A stretch of 64,000 nucleotides of DNA from Ktedonobacter racemifer DSM 44963 (GCF_000178855.1 NZ_ADVG01000001.1:1550001-1614000); one strand, 5' to 3'. Shown: positions 9,509 through 18,552, counted from the first letter of the stretch. The notes: generated from the sequence alone by a model not told the origin. Translations and numbers: made by a program.

Positions 9509-9610
9509 GACGTCCCAATTTCAGGCGATTCGTAGTGGTCTTTGACTAAGCAAAACATGAGGTCAATTTTCTGAAATTGCTTAAATGATTACAAAATCTC
9601 TTAATAGTAG

Positions 9611-9800
9611 ATATGAAGCATAGTTTTGCAGAATCTGCAAAACTCAGTGGTTAAATGACATTCCCAACATGTGCCGTCCGCGATAATTTTAGAATAGAAT
9701 GAGCACGAGGAGGGCAAAAAGTGGCCTTCTAACTTTAGAAAAATCCGCAATAAAATTAGAAAAAATGCCAGAATCCGCAGTGATTTTTAAAAAAGGACTT
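9611..9800. repeat. modular intergenic element (hairpin module + TCCGCAATAATTTTAGAA module)
   Basis: The first part is a perfect hairpin AGTTTTGCAGA/TCTGCAAAACT (about 9622-9644) followed by TTAAATGACATTCCCA. The second part starts GTGCCGTCCGCGATAATTTT and contains AGAATAGAATGAGCAC, then an imperfect hairpin (AGGAGGGC/GGCCTTCT). After that come two more copies of the word TCCGCAATAAAATTAGAAAAA-like. The same module is found at about 23.93, 40.99, 56.67 and 62.80 kb. Here it lies between two convergent genes. No reading frame explains it. Confidence 0.8.
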
Positions 9801-10053
9801 TTAGAAAGTTGAAGAGCCAGAACGAGTCAGCAGATAGCTCAAGGAAGGTGATACTAGTAATTTTGTGAACGGATGTACCAGGTAGCCAGTACAGCGAGGG
9901 GTGGTCTGCTCACGCCTATCACGCCCATGGAGAGATTCGTGGCTCTCAGGCTCTCTGACATCTCTTCAAGGAACCAGCCCTGACATTCTTGCATCGCCTC
10001 AAACGTGAGCTGTAAATTATGGGCTTATGATATCGTGTGACGCTTTGCATGGT

Positions 10054-10087
10054 CTCGTCACCTGCTCTCAGTAGAGCAGGTGACGAG
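10054..10087 (-). terminator. 15-bp hairpin after the S9 peptidase gene
   Basis: CTCGTCACCTGCTCT (10054-10068) pairs perfectly with 10073-10087 around a four-base loop. It begins nine bases past the S9 peptidase stop and separates it from the convergent regulator gene. No T-tract follows on either strand, so it may be a stabilising 3' hairpin or a bidirectional terminator of non-classical type. Confidence 0.65.
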
Positions 10088-10095
10088 CATTGTGC

Positions 10096-12204
10096 TTATA
10101 CGTACTCTTCCGGACGGATGTCGACGTACTGGCGGAACCAGTCGAGCATAATTTCCCAGCGTTCCAGCATCAGAGCGGGTTTCTCCGCGCCTATATGCCA
10201 GTGACCGGGAACACGCACGAACTCGACGGGAACCTTGCCCATGAGCTTGAGCGCGATATAGAACTCTTCCGACTGGCTGATAGGACAGCGCAGGTCGTTC
10301 TCTGGATGATAGATGCGTGTAGGCGTTGTGACCTTTCCGGCGTGTGTAAGAGGTGAGCGGTCGTGATAATATGCAGTGCGTTCCGCGTCCCATGGATACC
10401 CTTTTGATTGGAAAGCCATCCAGAAGCCGATATCGGAGGTTCCCACGAAGCTTGCCAGGTTGGAGACGCCCGCCATTGGGACCGCCGCCTTGAAGCGGTC
10501 CGTCTGCCCAATAATGCGCATGGTCATGTAGCCGCCATAGCTGTAGCCTGAGACAACTAGGCGTTCGGGATCGGCTATACCACGTGTGATACACTCGTCT
10601 ACACCACGCATGATGTCCTGATAATCCCAGCCACCCCAATCGCCCTCTACCTGGCGCACAAAAGCCTCGCCGTAGGTTGTGCTGCCATGGGGATTGCAGT
10701 AGAAGACGGCGAAGCCCTGCGCCGCGCAATACTGCAAGAAGGGGTCCATGCCAGCGCCAAAGGCTGACTGTGGCCCGCCGTGGATATGCAAGAAGAGGGG
10801 ATAACGCGTCCCCTCTTTATACCCAATCGGTCGAAGCAACCAGCCTTCGACCTGCTCGCCTCCCGAGCTTTCATAGGTGATGCGTTCCGGTTCGCTGAGC
10901 GTGACGGGGGCTAATAGCGTATCGTAGAGATGCGTTAACCTGTGCTCCTCACTGGGCTGCCCATCGCGTAGTTCCAGACGGTAAAGCTCCCACGGGTGTG
11001 TCGGTTGGCTCTGCGCGTAGATGATGCCGTGACCGCCCGGCAAGAGGTCGAAGTAATGGGTGACGTGTTCCCCTGCGGTCAGTGGTATCTGTGTGTTGTG
11101 CTCAACATCAACAGCATGCAGATTGACGCGCCCATGCTCGGCGATGGCGAAGTACACGCGTTTGCCATCCTCGCTCCAGCGTGGCTGGTAGGGCGTTGGA
11201 GACCCCAGGCGCATGCCAACGGTTGGTGCAACATCATAATCCAGGTCGGAGAGCAGCGTGCGCATCTCGCTGTCTTCACGTGCGATCAGGCGCAACCGAA
11301 TAACGCTTATTCCCTCTTTATTCATATCCTGCGCGGCTAGTACCGCAGCCTGGCTGCCGTCAGGGGACCAGGACCAGCTATGTACCTGGAGCGAACTATC
11401 GGTGAGGCAACGCATCTCGCCCGTTTCGATATCTATGTTCCACAGATCGGTAACCCAGGTGCGGTCGTAGTCCTCATTGCGATTGGTGGCCAGGCTGATC
11501 TCATGGCTATCTGGAGTCCAGCGAATGCCATAATGGTCATAATCGCCCGTGGTCAGGCGCCTGATATGTTGCGGGTCTATGGGCTGTTCGCTCGCGTCGC
11601 CGGGTTGAGGCGCGGGCATGACAAAGACGTGCATACGCTTCTCAAGCATGCCACGGCCATCCAGACGATACCAGACGCTTTTGATGGTACGCTGGCGATA
11701 GCGTTCCTCTTCGTCCTGGCGCTTCTTTGCCGCCTCGTCCAGTATCTTGCGTCCCGTGAGCACATCGTCTTCATCGGAATTGAGGGCGGCGGATGTCAGG
11801 GCAATCCATTTGCCATCGGGTGACCACGCCACTTCATTGATGCCGCGAGCGAAGTTGGTGAGCTTACGTGCTTCGCCTCCGCCCATCTCCAGAAGCCAGA
11901 GTTGCGCCTTGTCTCCCTCTCGATTGGAGGTGAAGAGGAGGCGCTGGCTATCAGGTGACCATACGGGAAAGTTGTTCTGTTTCCCGCCGCGTGTCAGGCG
12001 TACAGGTTCGTTGAGAGCCTGTCCATGCTCGTCCAGACGCAGCAAATAGATATCACTCAGCACTTCGTTGCTGGCTTTGTCCTTGAGCGCGAGGCTAAAG
12101 ACCACGCTCCGACCATCAGGCGAGAGCGCCACGTGTCCCATCTCCGGCAGGGTCCACAGGTCATCGTGCGTTAGTTTGCGTGTTGACACTATCACATCGG
12201 CCAT
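10096..12204 (-). CDS. S9-family serine peptidase (prolyl oligopeptidase / acylaminoacyl-peptidase type)
   Basis: The protein has 702 residues when started at the ATG at 12204 (MADVIVSTRK, with AAAGGA upstream) rather than at a TTG two codons earlier. Residues 1-420 are a WD40-like beta-propeller with TolB-type repeats (WSPDSQRLLFTSNREGDKA, WSPDGKWIALTSAAL). The C-terminal alpha/beta-hydrolase domain has the nucleophile in VVSGYSYGGYMTMR, the acid in HPENDLRCPISQSEE and the histidine in RVPGHWHIG. It cleaves short peptides in the cytosol. Immediately upstream on the same strand lies the C-terminal crumb of a second S9 peptidase, showing that this was once a tandem pair. Confidence 0.93.
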   Translation of the reverse strand: MADVIVSTRKLTHDDLWTLPEMGHVALSPDGRSVVFSLALKDKASNEVLSDIYLLRLDEHGQALNEPVRLTRGGKQNNFPVWSPDSQRLLFTSNREGDKAQLWLLEMGGGEARKLTNFARGINEVAWSPDGKWIALTSAALNSDEDDVLTGRKILDEAAKKRQDEEERYRQRTIKSVWYRLDGRGMLEKRMHVFVMPAPQPGDASEQPIDPQHIRRLTTGDYDHYGIRWTPDSHEISLATNRNEDYDRTWVTDLWNIDIETGEMRCLTDSSLQVHSWSWSPDGSQAAVLAAQDMNKEGISVIRLRLIAREDSEMRTLLSDLDYDVAPTVGMRLGSPTPYQPRWSEDGKRVYFAIAEHGRVNLHAVDVEHNTQIPLTAGEHVTHYFDLLPGGHGIIYAQSQPTHPWELYRLELRDGQPSEEHRLTHLYDTLLAPVTLSEPERITYESSGGEQVEGWLLRPIGYKEGTRYPLFLHIHGGPQSAFGAGMDPFLQYCAAQGFAVFYCNPHGSTTYGEAFVRQVEGDWGGWDYQDIMRGVDECITRGIADPERLVVSGYSYGGYMTMRIIGQTDRFKAAVPMAGVSNLASFVGTSDIGFWMAFQSKGYPWDAERTAYYHDRSPLTHAGKVTTPTRIYHPENDLRCPISQSEEFYIALKLMGKVPVEFVRVPGHWHIGAEKPALMLERWEIMLDWFRQYVDIRPEEYV

Positions 12205-12231
12205 ATGCAAAAGTCCTTTCTGTACGGAGAA

Positions 12232-12375
12232 CTATGAGCGATTGTCGTACTCTTCGGGGCGAATCTCGATGTAACGCTCAAACCAACCGAGAGTTTGCTC
12301 CCACATGGCGAGGGCTTGCCCCGGTTTGGACGAATCACCATGCCAGGTACCGGGGACACGTACGACACCGACTCA
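12232..12375 (-). pseudogene. C-terminal remnant of a second S9 peptidase
   Basis: The minus strand reads RVPGTWHGDSSKPGQALAMW and then GWFERYIEIRPEEYDNRS before a stop at 12232. It lines up residue for residue with the end of the adjacent intact S9 peptidase (RVPGHWHIG ... DWFRQYVDIRPEEYV). Its upstream side is cut off at an in-frame stop. The stop lies 27 bases before the intact gene's ATG, as expected of an operon of two paralogues. Confidence 0.85.
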
Positions 12376-12432
12376 CATGATAGGAGGTCTTCCGCCATTT
12401 TGATGATTACTGCCTGCTGTTGACTTTTCAGC

Positions 12433-12858
12433 TCATATCAGGTAGCTTGAGAGGTGGAGAGCCAATGCTCCTCCCCAGGAGTGTCCAAAGAGATGGATCT
12501 GATCAAGCGTCAGATGATGACGTACAGCCGTAATCTTTTCGAGAAAGAGGTTCACCTTCCAGAGTAAAGGATCGTCGGGGCAATCAGAGTTACCACAGCC
12601 AAGCTGGTCGTAGAAAATGACCGGGCGGCCAGTCTCCGCAAGCTCTTCAAGAGGTTCAAGACTATCATGCGGTATTCCCGGGCCACCATGTAAGGTGAGC
12701 AGAGGAAAAGTGCCCTCTGCGGTAGGAGTGAAGTCTCCAATGAGACGATACCATGTACGATATCCCCGAAAAGGAATGAAGCCCTCACGAACAGATGATG
12801 TCAATGCCACGATGAGAATCCTTTCCATCATTGAAAGTGTGGTGATGGGGTCTCTCAT
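12433..12858 (-). pseudogene. proline iminopeptidase-type alpha/beta hydrolase, N-terminal half
   Basis: The 141 codons contain the oxyanion-hole segment LLTLHGGPGIPHD, VIFYDQLGCGNSD and the nucleophile elbow IHLFGHSWGGALAL, all typical of prolyl aminopeptidases (about 300 residues). The frame stops a few residues after the nucleophile, so the acid and histidine of the triad are missing. The break faces the S9 remnant 60 bases away. A single deletion probably joined the two halves, and both are peptidase genes acting on short peptides. Confidence 0.8.
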
Positions 12859-13114
12859 CAGAGTATATCCCTTCTCGTCCCATCACCACAAGGGAGAATA
12901 TTGCTCAGTGCACGCCTCGTTGATCTTTTTCATCATGCTCAGAGCGTTTTTCATACTGTTTGCTTCCGCACATAATGAGCAAGATCCCGCTGCATTTCAT
13001 TCGCACATTTACATGTAAACATTCAATGAGCGTCCATTTTTATCGCAATGGATACTGGTAAAAAGCGCGAAGGTTATCTACGTATTTCTCGTAAGTAGAA
13101 ACTATGTCTATGAC

Positions 13115-13840
13115 CTACGCAGCGGTTAGAAGCTGAGGTTCTATTCTGTCTTCAATGACTTGCCCAGACTCAGAAAGGTAGACGTGGTAAGCTCCTTTAC
13201 CCGCTTCTTGTGATATGGTTTTGTAGAGCTTCTCATTCACGAAATGTAGGGCCACCCCGTTGTCAGTAGCATAGCCTTCAGGCAGTATACCTTTTCCGAT
13301 TAATTCCTGGAATAATGGTCTGCGTTGCTCCTCACCGTCGTAGTGGACACCCATAGAGTATGGGAGCAAGTTATGCTTATTTATGACTGGTCGTAGCTCT
13401 GGACCATATGAGTCGGTTGTTCCGCCTGCGCTCCAACAGATGGCGCCGGCGCTAATTCCTCCGAGAACCACTCCTGCTTCCCAGGCACGTCGAAGTATGC
13501 GATGCAGACCATGCGCTTCCCAAACAGCCAGAAGGTTCACGACAGAACCCCCACCTACCCAAATGGCGTGTTGTCCCAAGACATAGTCCTCTATGTCTGT
13601 ATGGTTGGGCATAGGGAACAGCTGCAAGTGACCTGGTTCAACATTCTGGCCGCTACAGGCATCGTAAAAATTCCTCATCCAAGCCGGATCGTCACCACCC
13701 GCAGTTGCGAGCAGGCAAAGCTTCGGTCGCTTTTGACCGGTGAGATCAAGCATGTACCGCATGACCGGCCCCAATTCTGGACGTGCAGGTGTAGGTCTCA
13801 GAAAACCTGCGCTCCCCGCAATAATATGTTTCTTTTTCAT
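13115..13840 (-). CDS. pepE: peptidase E (S51 aspartyl dipeptidase family)
   Basis: I start it at MKKKHIIAGSAG (13840), since the upstream ten codons are not family-like. The nucleophile serine lies in VVLGGISAGAICWS, preceded by the GGG loop AIWVGGGSVVNLLAVW. The C-terminal YATDNGVALHFV is also conserved. Peptidase E enzymes split Asp-X dipeptides and related species (cyanophycinase-like proteins share the fold). At 241 residues the length is normal. Together with the S9 and iminopeptidase genes it forms a small neighbourhood of peptide-degrading enzymes on the same strand. Confidence 0.85.
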   Translation of the reverse strand: MKKKHIIAGSAGFLRPTPARPELGPVMRYMLDLTGQKRPKLCLLATAGGDDPAWMRNFYDACSGQNVEPGHLQLFPMPNHTDIEDYVLGQHAIWVGGGSVVNLLAVWEAHGLHRILRRAWEAGVVLGGISAGAICWSAGGTTDSYGPELRPVINKHNLLPYSMGVHYDGEEQRRPLFQELIGKGILPEGYATDNGVALHFVNEKLYKTISQEAGKGAYHVYLSESGQVIEDRIEPQLLTAA

Positions 13841-13944
13841 AAAGAAAATGGTATCACAAAGAACAGCCATGCGGTGAAAAAAGGAGATACATACTAGTTG
13901 TCAAGCATGATATTGTTCTAGCAGGCCCTCACCTGCCGAGCCTT

Positions 13945-14090
13945 ATTACGGTATTTGCCGTTCCGCCGCTTCGAGAACGAACCGTATCGCGTTCTCTTCG
14001 CCGACAAGTTGAGACAGACGCGCGTAGTGCGCCCCTATGTTTTCCATCCGAGCCGTGATGAATTGGTGTTTCGCGGCTCCACCGCATAGC
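13945..14090 (-). pseudogene. 3' crumb of the 75-residue hypothetical gene at 45.8 kb
   Basis: The native frame reads KHQFITARMENIG, then ARLSQLVGEENAIR and AAERQIP before a stop, nearly identical to the C-terminal two thirds of the gene at 45787-46014. The upstream edge near 14090 joins it, out of frame, to a TPR gene remnant. Confidence 0.8.
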
Positions 14091-14395
14091 CCTGAAAAAG
14101 GTCATGGTTTGCTTGAGCTTGCTGTCCTTAAACGGCTCGTTCAGTGCGACCAGAGCCAGTGGGCCTGTCCGCCGGAAACCAGGGAATGCCGCAAGATTGC
14201 TTTTTACAAGTGTGTAGGTGGGGTCGATCCCAAGCGCGCGTTTCAATGCCACTTCGGCTTCATCGTAGCGTTCCTGCATCATCAAGCAGATTCCCAGGTT
14301 CCCCCACGGCAGCGGCAAGCAATCTCCCATGGCAAGCTATGTCTGAAATGCCTGCCCGGCTTCCTCCCTCTTACCGCTCTCCATATAGTTCTTTC
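14091..14395 (-). pseudogene. TPR-protein C-terminal remnant with internal stop
   Basis: The frame reads a TPR pair (GKREEAGQAFQT, stop, LAMGDCLPLPWGNLGICLMM, QERYDEAEVALKRALGIDP). An in-frame TAG at about 14341-14343 replaces one codon inside the first repeat. The tail GFRRTGPLALVALNEPFKDS is not a repeat. Its 5' edge coincides with the 3' end of the helical-repeat gene at 14449, and its 3' edge with the crumb at 13945-14090. It appears to be one of several pieces ligated together by deletions. Confidence 0.7.
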
Positions 14396-14448
14396 TCCTC
14401 ACTTTCCCTGGTCACGCGCAGCGAAGGCACGTGGCTTCAGTGCCCCCA

Positions 14449-16080
14449 TTAGAGACCTCTTTTGTCCAATTCTTCTTTCAACGCTCGTAAGCTCTTATTG
14501 CTGTTCCGCAGGGTGATAATATACCTCTCCCATTCCGCTTCCTGCCCCTGCTTCTGGTACAAGCGTTTGATCCGGGTCAAGTAGCCTGTCGCTTGCTGAT
14601 AATTTTCGCGTCCGCGCCCATCAATGAGTCTTTGGACCACAGGCTTGTACAGCCGAATCGCTTCATCCGGGTAAGACTTCTCCGCAGCTTCTGCCACTTG
14701 TGCCTGGTAGTGACTCGAAGGTTCCCCAGAGCGGTACCCATAGGACGGTGCCCCTGGTGTGCGCTCCATCTCCGCCAGGGCTGCGAGCGCCTGGCTGACC
14801 TCTTTCTCATCCAGGTAGAGACTGACGAGTGCCCCCCAACGGCCTTGCCGCTCTAATGTCTGGATCAACTGTGGTCGCAGGCCAGGCCAGAGATCTCCTG
14901 GCTGACCAGTTGCCAGGGCCGCCGATCGGACGGAGCGATAGGTAGTATGATCCGGGTTCGCCTGGAAGCGTGCGAGCTCCATGTCCACAGCTTGCTTTGC
15001 CTTGCCGTACAAGAGGTACTTTTCGCCCAGCCAGCGCCGGTACGTATTGATGGTCTGTGCACTTGTGAAGTCCTGCGGCTTGCCGTGCAGGGCAGGTTTG
15101 ACCTCGCCCAGCCTCACTTCCACAAATGCCAGGGCCTGATCTTGCCACAACTCCCCTGATTTCAACAACTGCTCTGCAAACCAGGTCACGTCCATTGGTT
15201 CGGTCAAGTTGGCCTGGGCAACGGCCAGTGCTTCCTTTTGACGGCCAAGCTGCAAGAATTTCTCCGCCATTTCTTTGTACAGACCGACTTTGCGATATTC
15301 TTCAAGGACATCTTCATCGCTGAAGTGCTCTGCCTGCTTGAGCGTTGCCAGAAAGTCGATGATGTGGCGGCTGTGCCACTTGCTTGAGAAGTCCTGGCCG
15401 GGTCTCAGCTCCTCACGTATCCATATCTCAATGCTCTTCCGTTCCTGTGCTGTTGCGTGCTCCGCCAGCGCCTCAGCGACATTTTCCCCAATTCCACCAT
15501 AATTGTAGCCAAATTTCCAGAGATCAAACAGCGTCGTCAGCAGCTCCTCGCGTGCTGAAGGACCCAATCGTTCATGTTGTGGAAGAGTAGGCTGAGCATT
15601 CAGACAGGCGACCAGGCCAGCAGCGCACTCCTCCAGAACCCAACTGACCTGGCCCTCATCGTGTAACCCCTCATAGTGGGTCATTGTTTCCTCAGCAAGC
15701 GTTGCATACACCACCTGCGCGTTGGCCCACTCGCCCGCCTCGGCAAAGTCCTTGCCAATGTCGTAGAGCTGCTCTAAATCAGCTGCAACGCGGCTGGCAG
15801 CATCCCATCCTTCTCCCGCATGATAGAAAGCCGAGTCCACCTGACTTCGAATAGCGGAGGGATCAAGTGTACGCTCTCGCCCCTTGCCTGGCCGCTTCTT
15901 CTGTTGCGTCGTCGGAACCAGCGGCAGTTCTACCAGTAGTTCTATTAAGGGTTCAATCTCAGGCTGTCGCTGCACCAGCTGCTCTAGTAAAGCCAGGAGC
16001 TCTTCGCGGCTCTTTTCGCCGAGCTGTCCCATGAGCCCCGACTGATCTTTCCCATCCGCTCCAGGGTGGACTTTTGCCAT
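14449..16080 (-). CDS. SWIM-associated helical-repeat protein (large alpha-solenoid)
   Basis: A 543-residue, soluble, almost all-helical protein, started at MAKVHPGADG (16080, RBS GGAGG). It begins with a charged linker and a basic stretch (QKKRPGKGRERT). From about residue 75 on there are degenerate TPR-like helix pairs (GKDFAEAGEWANAQVVYATL, KMAEKFLQLGRQKEALAVAQ-type). The sequence resembles the long C-terminal solenoid found in SWIM zinc-finger proteins, but the CxC..CxH SWIM finger itself is not present in this frame or nearby, so I treat that link as inference. It diverges from a small gene at 16351. A decayed copy of the pair exists at 54.2-56.7 kb. It probably acts as a scaffold; no catalytic motif is seen. 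Confidence 0.7.
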   Translation of the reverse strand: MAKVHPGADGKDQSGLMGQLGEKSREELLALLEQLVQRQPEIEPLIELLVELPLVPTTQQKKRPGKGRERTLDPSAIRSQVDSAFYHAGEGWDAASRVAADLEQLYDIGKDFAEAGEWANAQVVYATLAEETMTHYEGLHDEGQVSWVLEECAAGLVACLNAQPTLPQHERLGPSAREELLTTLFDLWKFGYNYGGIGENVAEALAEHATAQERKSIEIWIREELRPGQDFSSKWHSRHIIDFLATLKQAEHFSDEDVLEEYRKVGLYKEMAEKFLQLGRQKEALAVAQANLTEPMDVTWFAEQLLKSGELWQDQALAFVEVRLGEVKPALHGKPQDFTSAQTINTYRRWLGEKYLLYGKAKQAVDMELARFQANPDHTTYRSVRSAALATGQPGDLWPGLRPQLIQTLERQGRWGALVSLYLDEKEVSQALAALAEMERTPGAPSYGYRSGEPSSHYQAQVAEAAEKSYPDEAIRLYKPVVQRLIDGRGRENYQQATGYLTRIKRLYQKQGQEAEWERYIITLRNSNKSLRALKEELDKRGL

Positions 16081-16350
16081 TGGGGGTTTCCTCCGTTCCA
16101 TTTCTCTGCCAGCGTCTCAAAGTGGCTCCACGTTCACCGACCGCATGGCCTGGCGCTTTCAGATCCCTTTTGCCTGGGACCTGTTTCTCCTCCTGTATGA
16201 AGATCCCAAACATGTTATACCTCAAATCTTCTAACGAAACAACATCTGCCAGGAGGAGCACCGGCGATCGGCATAAAGCACCTGTCCAGGATGCCAGAGA
16301 GATGATATGGTATACAGAGTGAGGAGTTGTCAGAAAAAGAGGCAAAGCAG

Positions 16351-16665
16351 ATGAGAGAAAAGCGAAAGAAGAGCCATAGGCCGAGCGGTGGAAACCGAAG
16401 AGTCGATCAAGTTGATAATGAGGAGGCAACATTCAATCCTTATTTGAAAGCGGCGATCCTGAAGGTGGTCGAGAATCAAGTTCGTAACAGTGATCCTCCT
16501 GAAACGCAGCTGGCACTTGAGAGACTACTGGGTAGAGGGTACTCGCGCAAGCAAGCCATAGAAATGATAGGATCTGCGGTGGTAGAAGAGATCTGGGCTG
16601 TAATGCATGACCACAAACCGTTTGATCGAGCGCGTTTTACCACATTACTCGAGCAGTTGGGCTAA
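16351..16665 (+). CDS. small conserved protein, DUF1841-like
   Basis: A 104-residue protein, started at MREKRKK. A lysine/arginine-rich N-terminus is followed by a helical domain with NPYLKAAILKVVENQVRNSD, PPETQLALERLLGRGYSRKQ and AIEMIGSAVVEEIW. The ENQ...DPPE...L..L...G..R..A....G spacing resembles DUF1841-type proteins; function unknown. It diverges from the helical-repeat gene, and the same divergent pair is repeated at 54.2-56.7 kb, which argues that the two work together. The two copies differ mostly in the basic N-terminus and are nearly the same in the helical domain. Confidence 0.75.
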   Translation: MREKRKKSHRPSGGNRRVDQVDNEEATFNPYLKAAILKVVENQVRNSDPPETQLALERLLGRGYSRKQAIEMIGSAVVEEIWAVMHDHKPFDRARFTTLLEQLG

Positions 16666-16946
16666 AGTATCGGACAGCCTCAAGCCAAGGAAGATGGGGA
16701 AGATAAGGGCCCCACCTGTCTGGCCAGGGTATCGGATACTCTGCAGGCTCGCAGAATCAAGAGTGTCCTCTGGGCAGCTAGCTTTATCTGCCGCCTTGCA
16801 GCTTCGAGATGCAAGAATCGTATGCAAATTTTGCCTCAACAGAACGTCTCTCTCTAGAGAGTTTTATATTCTTTTCCATCCATTCGTTTTTCTGATCCTT
16901 TTCATTTCCATGGCACCATGTACAAACATGAGAAAGGCTTGCTCCC

Positions 16947-17426
16947 ATGGACCCAATTACAGCAGCCATTGTATCCGCTCTCGCGGCAGGACTGGCCGAT
17001 GTAGGTAAAGAAGGTATTCGCGATGCCTATCAAGGACTCAAATCTCTCCTCTATAGAAAATTTGGCCCGCAAAGTAGCGTTTTCAAAGCGGTTGAAGATC
17101 TTGAAAGCAATCCCTCCTCCCCAGCTCGCAAGGCGGTTCTCCAAGAAGAAGTCGCACAGTCGAGAGCTGATCGCGATCCCGAGCTTCTACGTACGGCAAA
17201 CTATGTCATTCAAAAAGTTCAATACCCATCTTCAATGAAACAATCAGGTACTGGCAATATGCAGGTGCAAGAAGCTCAACAAATTCTTGCCGCCTCAGGA
17301 CAAGGCAATACGTTAGCAGGCCGTAACATTATCAATGGCCGTCCTGGAGTTGTTGCTTTCGTATCTATTGTGCTCGTAGCTATTTTTGCATTCGTCCTCT
17401 GGCAAATTCCCCCTTTCGAGAGTTGA
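16947..17426 (+). CDS. membrane-anchored protein, cytosolic domain (part 1 of a split gene)
   Basis: Residues 1-90 form a soluble helical domain (MDPITAAIVSALAAGLADVG, then GLKSLLYRKFG and KAVLQEEVAQSRADRDPELL). I recall similar N-terminal domains in many bacterial hypothetical proteins but cannot name the family. A Gly/Asn-rich linker follows, and one transmembrane helix (VVAFVSIVLVAIFAFVLW) near residues 136-153. The frame stops right after the helix. The next frame (17423-17794) begins at that point with a Pro/Thr linker and an extracytoplasmic-looking domain. A heptamer C CCT TTC at 17411-17417 lies in the correct phase for a -1 shift that would fuse the two, so these are probably one protein. 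Good RBS-like purines lie upstream (AAAGGCTTGCTCCC). Confidence 0.7.
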   Translation: MDPITAAIVSALAAGLADVGKEGIRDAYQGLKSLLYRKFGPQSSVFKAVEDLESNPSSPARKAVLQEEVAQSRADRDPELLRTANYVIQKVQYPSSMKQSGTGNMQVQEAQQILAASGQGNTLAGRNIINGRPGVVAFVSIVLVAIFAFVLWQIPPFES

Positions 17427-17794
17427 TTCCCGGTCAGGCGCCAACCCCTGCCCCTACTTCTCTAACATCCACGTCAGAAGGGACACTCACGTATTTTTGC
17501 ATGCTGGTTCGATCCAATGGATCAAGCGAGGCTTATACTGGATTGACTTCAGATAACTTCAGAAAGAATGTCTCTGCTGCTCAGTTTGAGCAGGATTGGA
17601 GTTTCATGACTCACCCTATAAGTGATTGCATCGGCTCCATTAAAGGTTTATCAGGCAGCAGCACCAATGGTACGATTACGGTGCAGATATTTGCGCACAC
17701 TCAACAAAACAGTCAACAAGAAGTATACAATGTCACTCTGATCCAGAACACCAATGGGCAGTGGAAAATCGATACTATGACGAAGAAAACCTGA
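17423..17794 (+). CDS. extracytoplasmic domain (part 2 of the split gene)
   Basis: The frame continues from 17423 with a linker (GQAPTPAPTSLTSTSEGT) and an approximately 95-residue domain ending NTNGQWKIDTMTKKT. This looks like a small secreted beta-rich (DUF4878/NTF2-like) domain, though I cannot name it with certainty. It has no signal peptide or RBS of its own; the only start would be a TTG overlapping the upstream stop. Both facts favour expression as the outer part of the preceding membrane protein through a -1 shift, or a recent inactivating one-base change. Confidence 0.65.
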   Translation: MIPGQAPTPAPTSLTSTSEGTLTYFCMLVRSNGSSEAYTGLTSDNFRKNVSAAQFEQDWSFMTHPISDCIGSIKGLSGSSTNGTITVQIFAHTQQNSQQEVYNVTLIQNTNGQWKIDTMTKKT

Positions 17795-17819
17795 GTCAGC
17801 ATATAGTACCCCTCAGTTT

Positions 17820-18119
17820 TCATCGTTTCTGCAGCGCGTTTGCTATAACACGTTGCAGCAGAGCAGGCCCACGAACAGGCGCGAAACGCTGGATCACGTA
17901 GATCAGGCGAGCGTCCTGGCCAATCAGGATGCGCGCCCGGTTGGCCTCAACGACACGCAGAATTACTGCCGCAGCTTTCTCCGGAGGCATTCTTAACACA
18001 CGCTCGAATAGTTGTCTCCCCTGCCCTTGCTCCTCTGCCGACAGGCTGTAAATCCCAGAACTCTGCGGCTCTCCCGCGCTTTGCGTGATGAAGGGAAGAG
18101 TGTTATTGATCTCAACCTA
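17820..18119 (-). pseudogene. C-terminal remnant of an SDR-family gene
   Basis: The minus strand reads VEINNTLPFITQSAGEPQSS, then a helical stretch (FERVLRMPPEKAAAVILRVV) and EANRARILIGQDARLIYVIQ before a stop at 17820. The arrangement 'PEKAAxxILxxxxxxRxRILIGxDAxxI' is the typical C-terminus of a group of SDR enzymes. An in-frame stop bounds it upstream and no Rossmann half is found, so it is a fragment. Confidence 0.65.
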
Positions 18120-18552
18120 GATTACTAAACTCGAACATCCTGAACCAGCAGAGAATTACTAGCGAAGTTTAGCTTCTTACGCTGAGGTCAATAGTAAGGG
18201 GAGCAACTCGCAGTCATGCAACTCGATGAGCTGGCATACGCTCCTTGAGGAAGGTTTCGACACACATTGTCCCACCAACAGATCTCTTCCACCCAGATCT
18301 CAAAGGCCAGTATCTTGGCAGTTCCTTCGATGAATCTCCTGCCAACTATAAGGAGGCCAGCAGGGTCGCCGTACTGATCCGTCATCACAGGACTCTGCTT
18401 TTATAACCAACTTTCATTCTCCAGCCACAGGTTATCATGCGCTTTCAGTTGCGCCATCAACTCCGCTGGCAGGCCGACTTTGAGGGTGTAAAATATTTTG
18501 TGTATGTGGTCACAGAAAATGTAGTGGATGAAGGGAGGAAGAAGAACAACAT
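18120..18552. other. gap before the IS256 fragment; no gene called
   Basis: Contains short minus-strand frames (18188-18388 and a piece reading KVGLPAELMAQLKAHDNLWL near 18430-18490) that may be crumbs of decayed genes; I recognise neither. The left terminal repeat of the IS256-type element must lie near 18480-18550 if it survives, but without the right end I cannot delimit it. Confidence 0.4.

Noticed and set aside
9660..9800. CRISPR or riboswitch explanation for the TCCGCAATAATTTTAGAA elements
   Set aside because: Repeats are too few and unevenly spaced for CRISPR, and the elements lie downstream of genes or between convergent genes as often as upstream, which does not fit a riboswitch.
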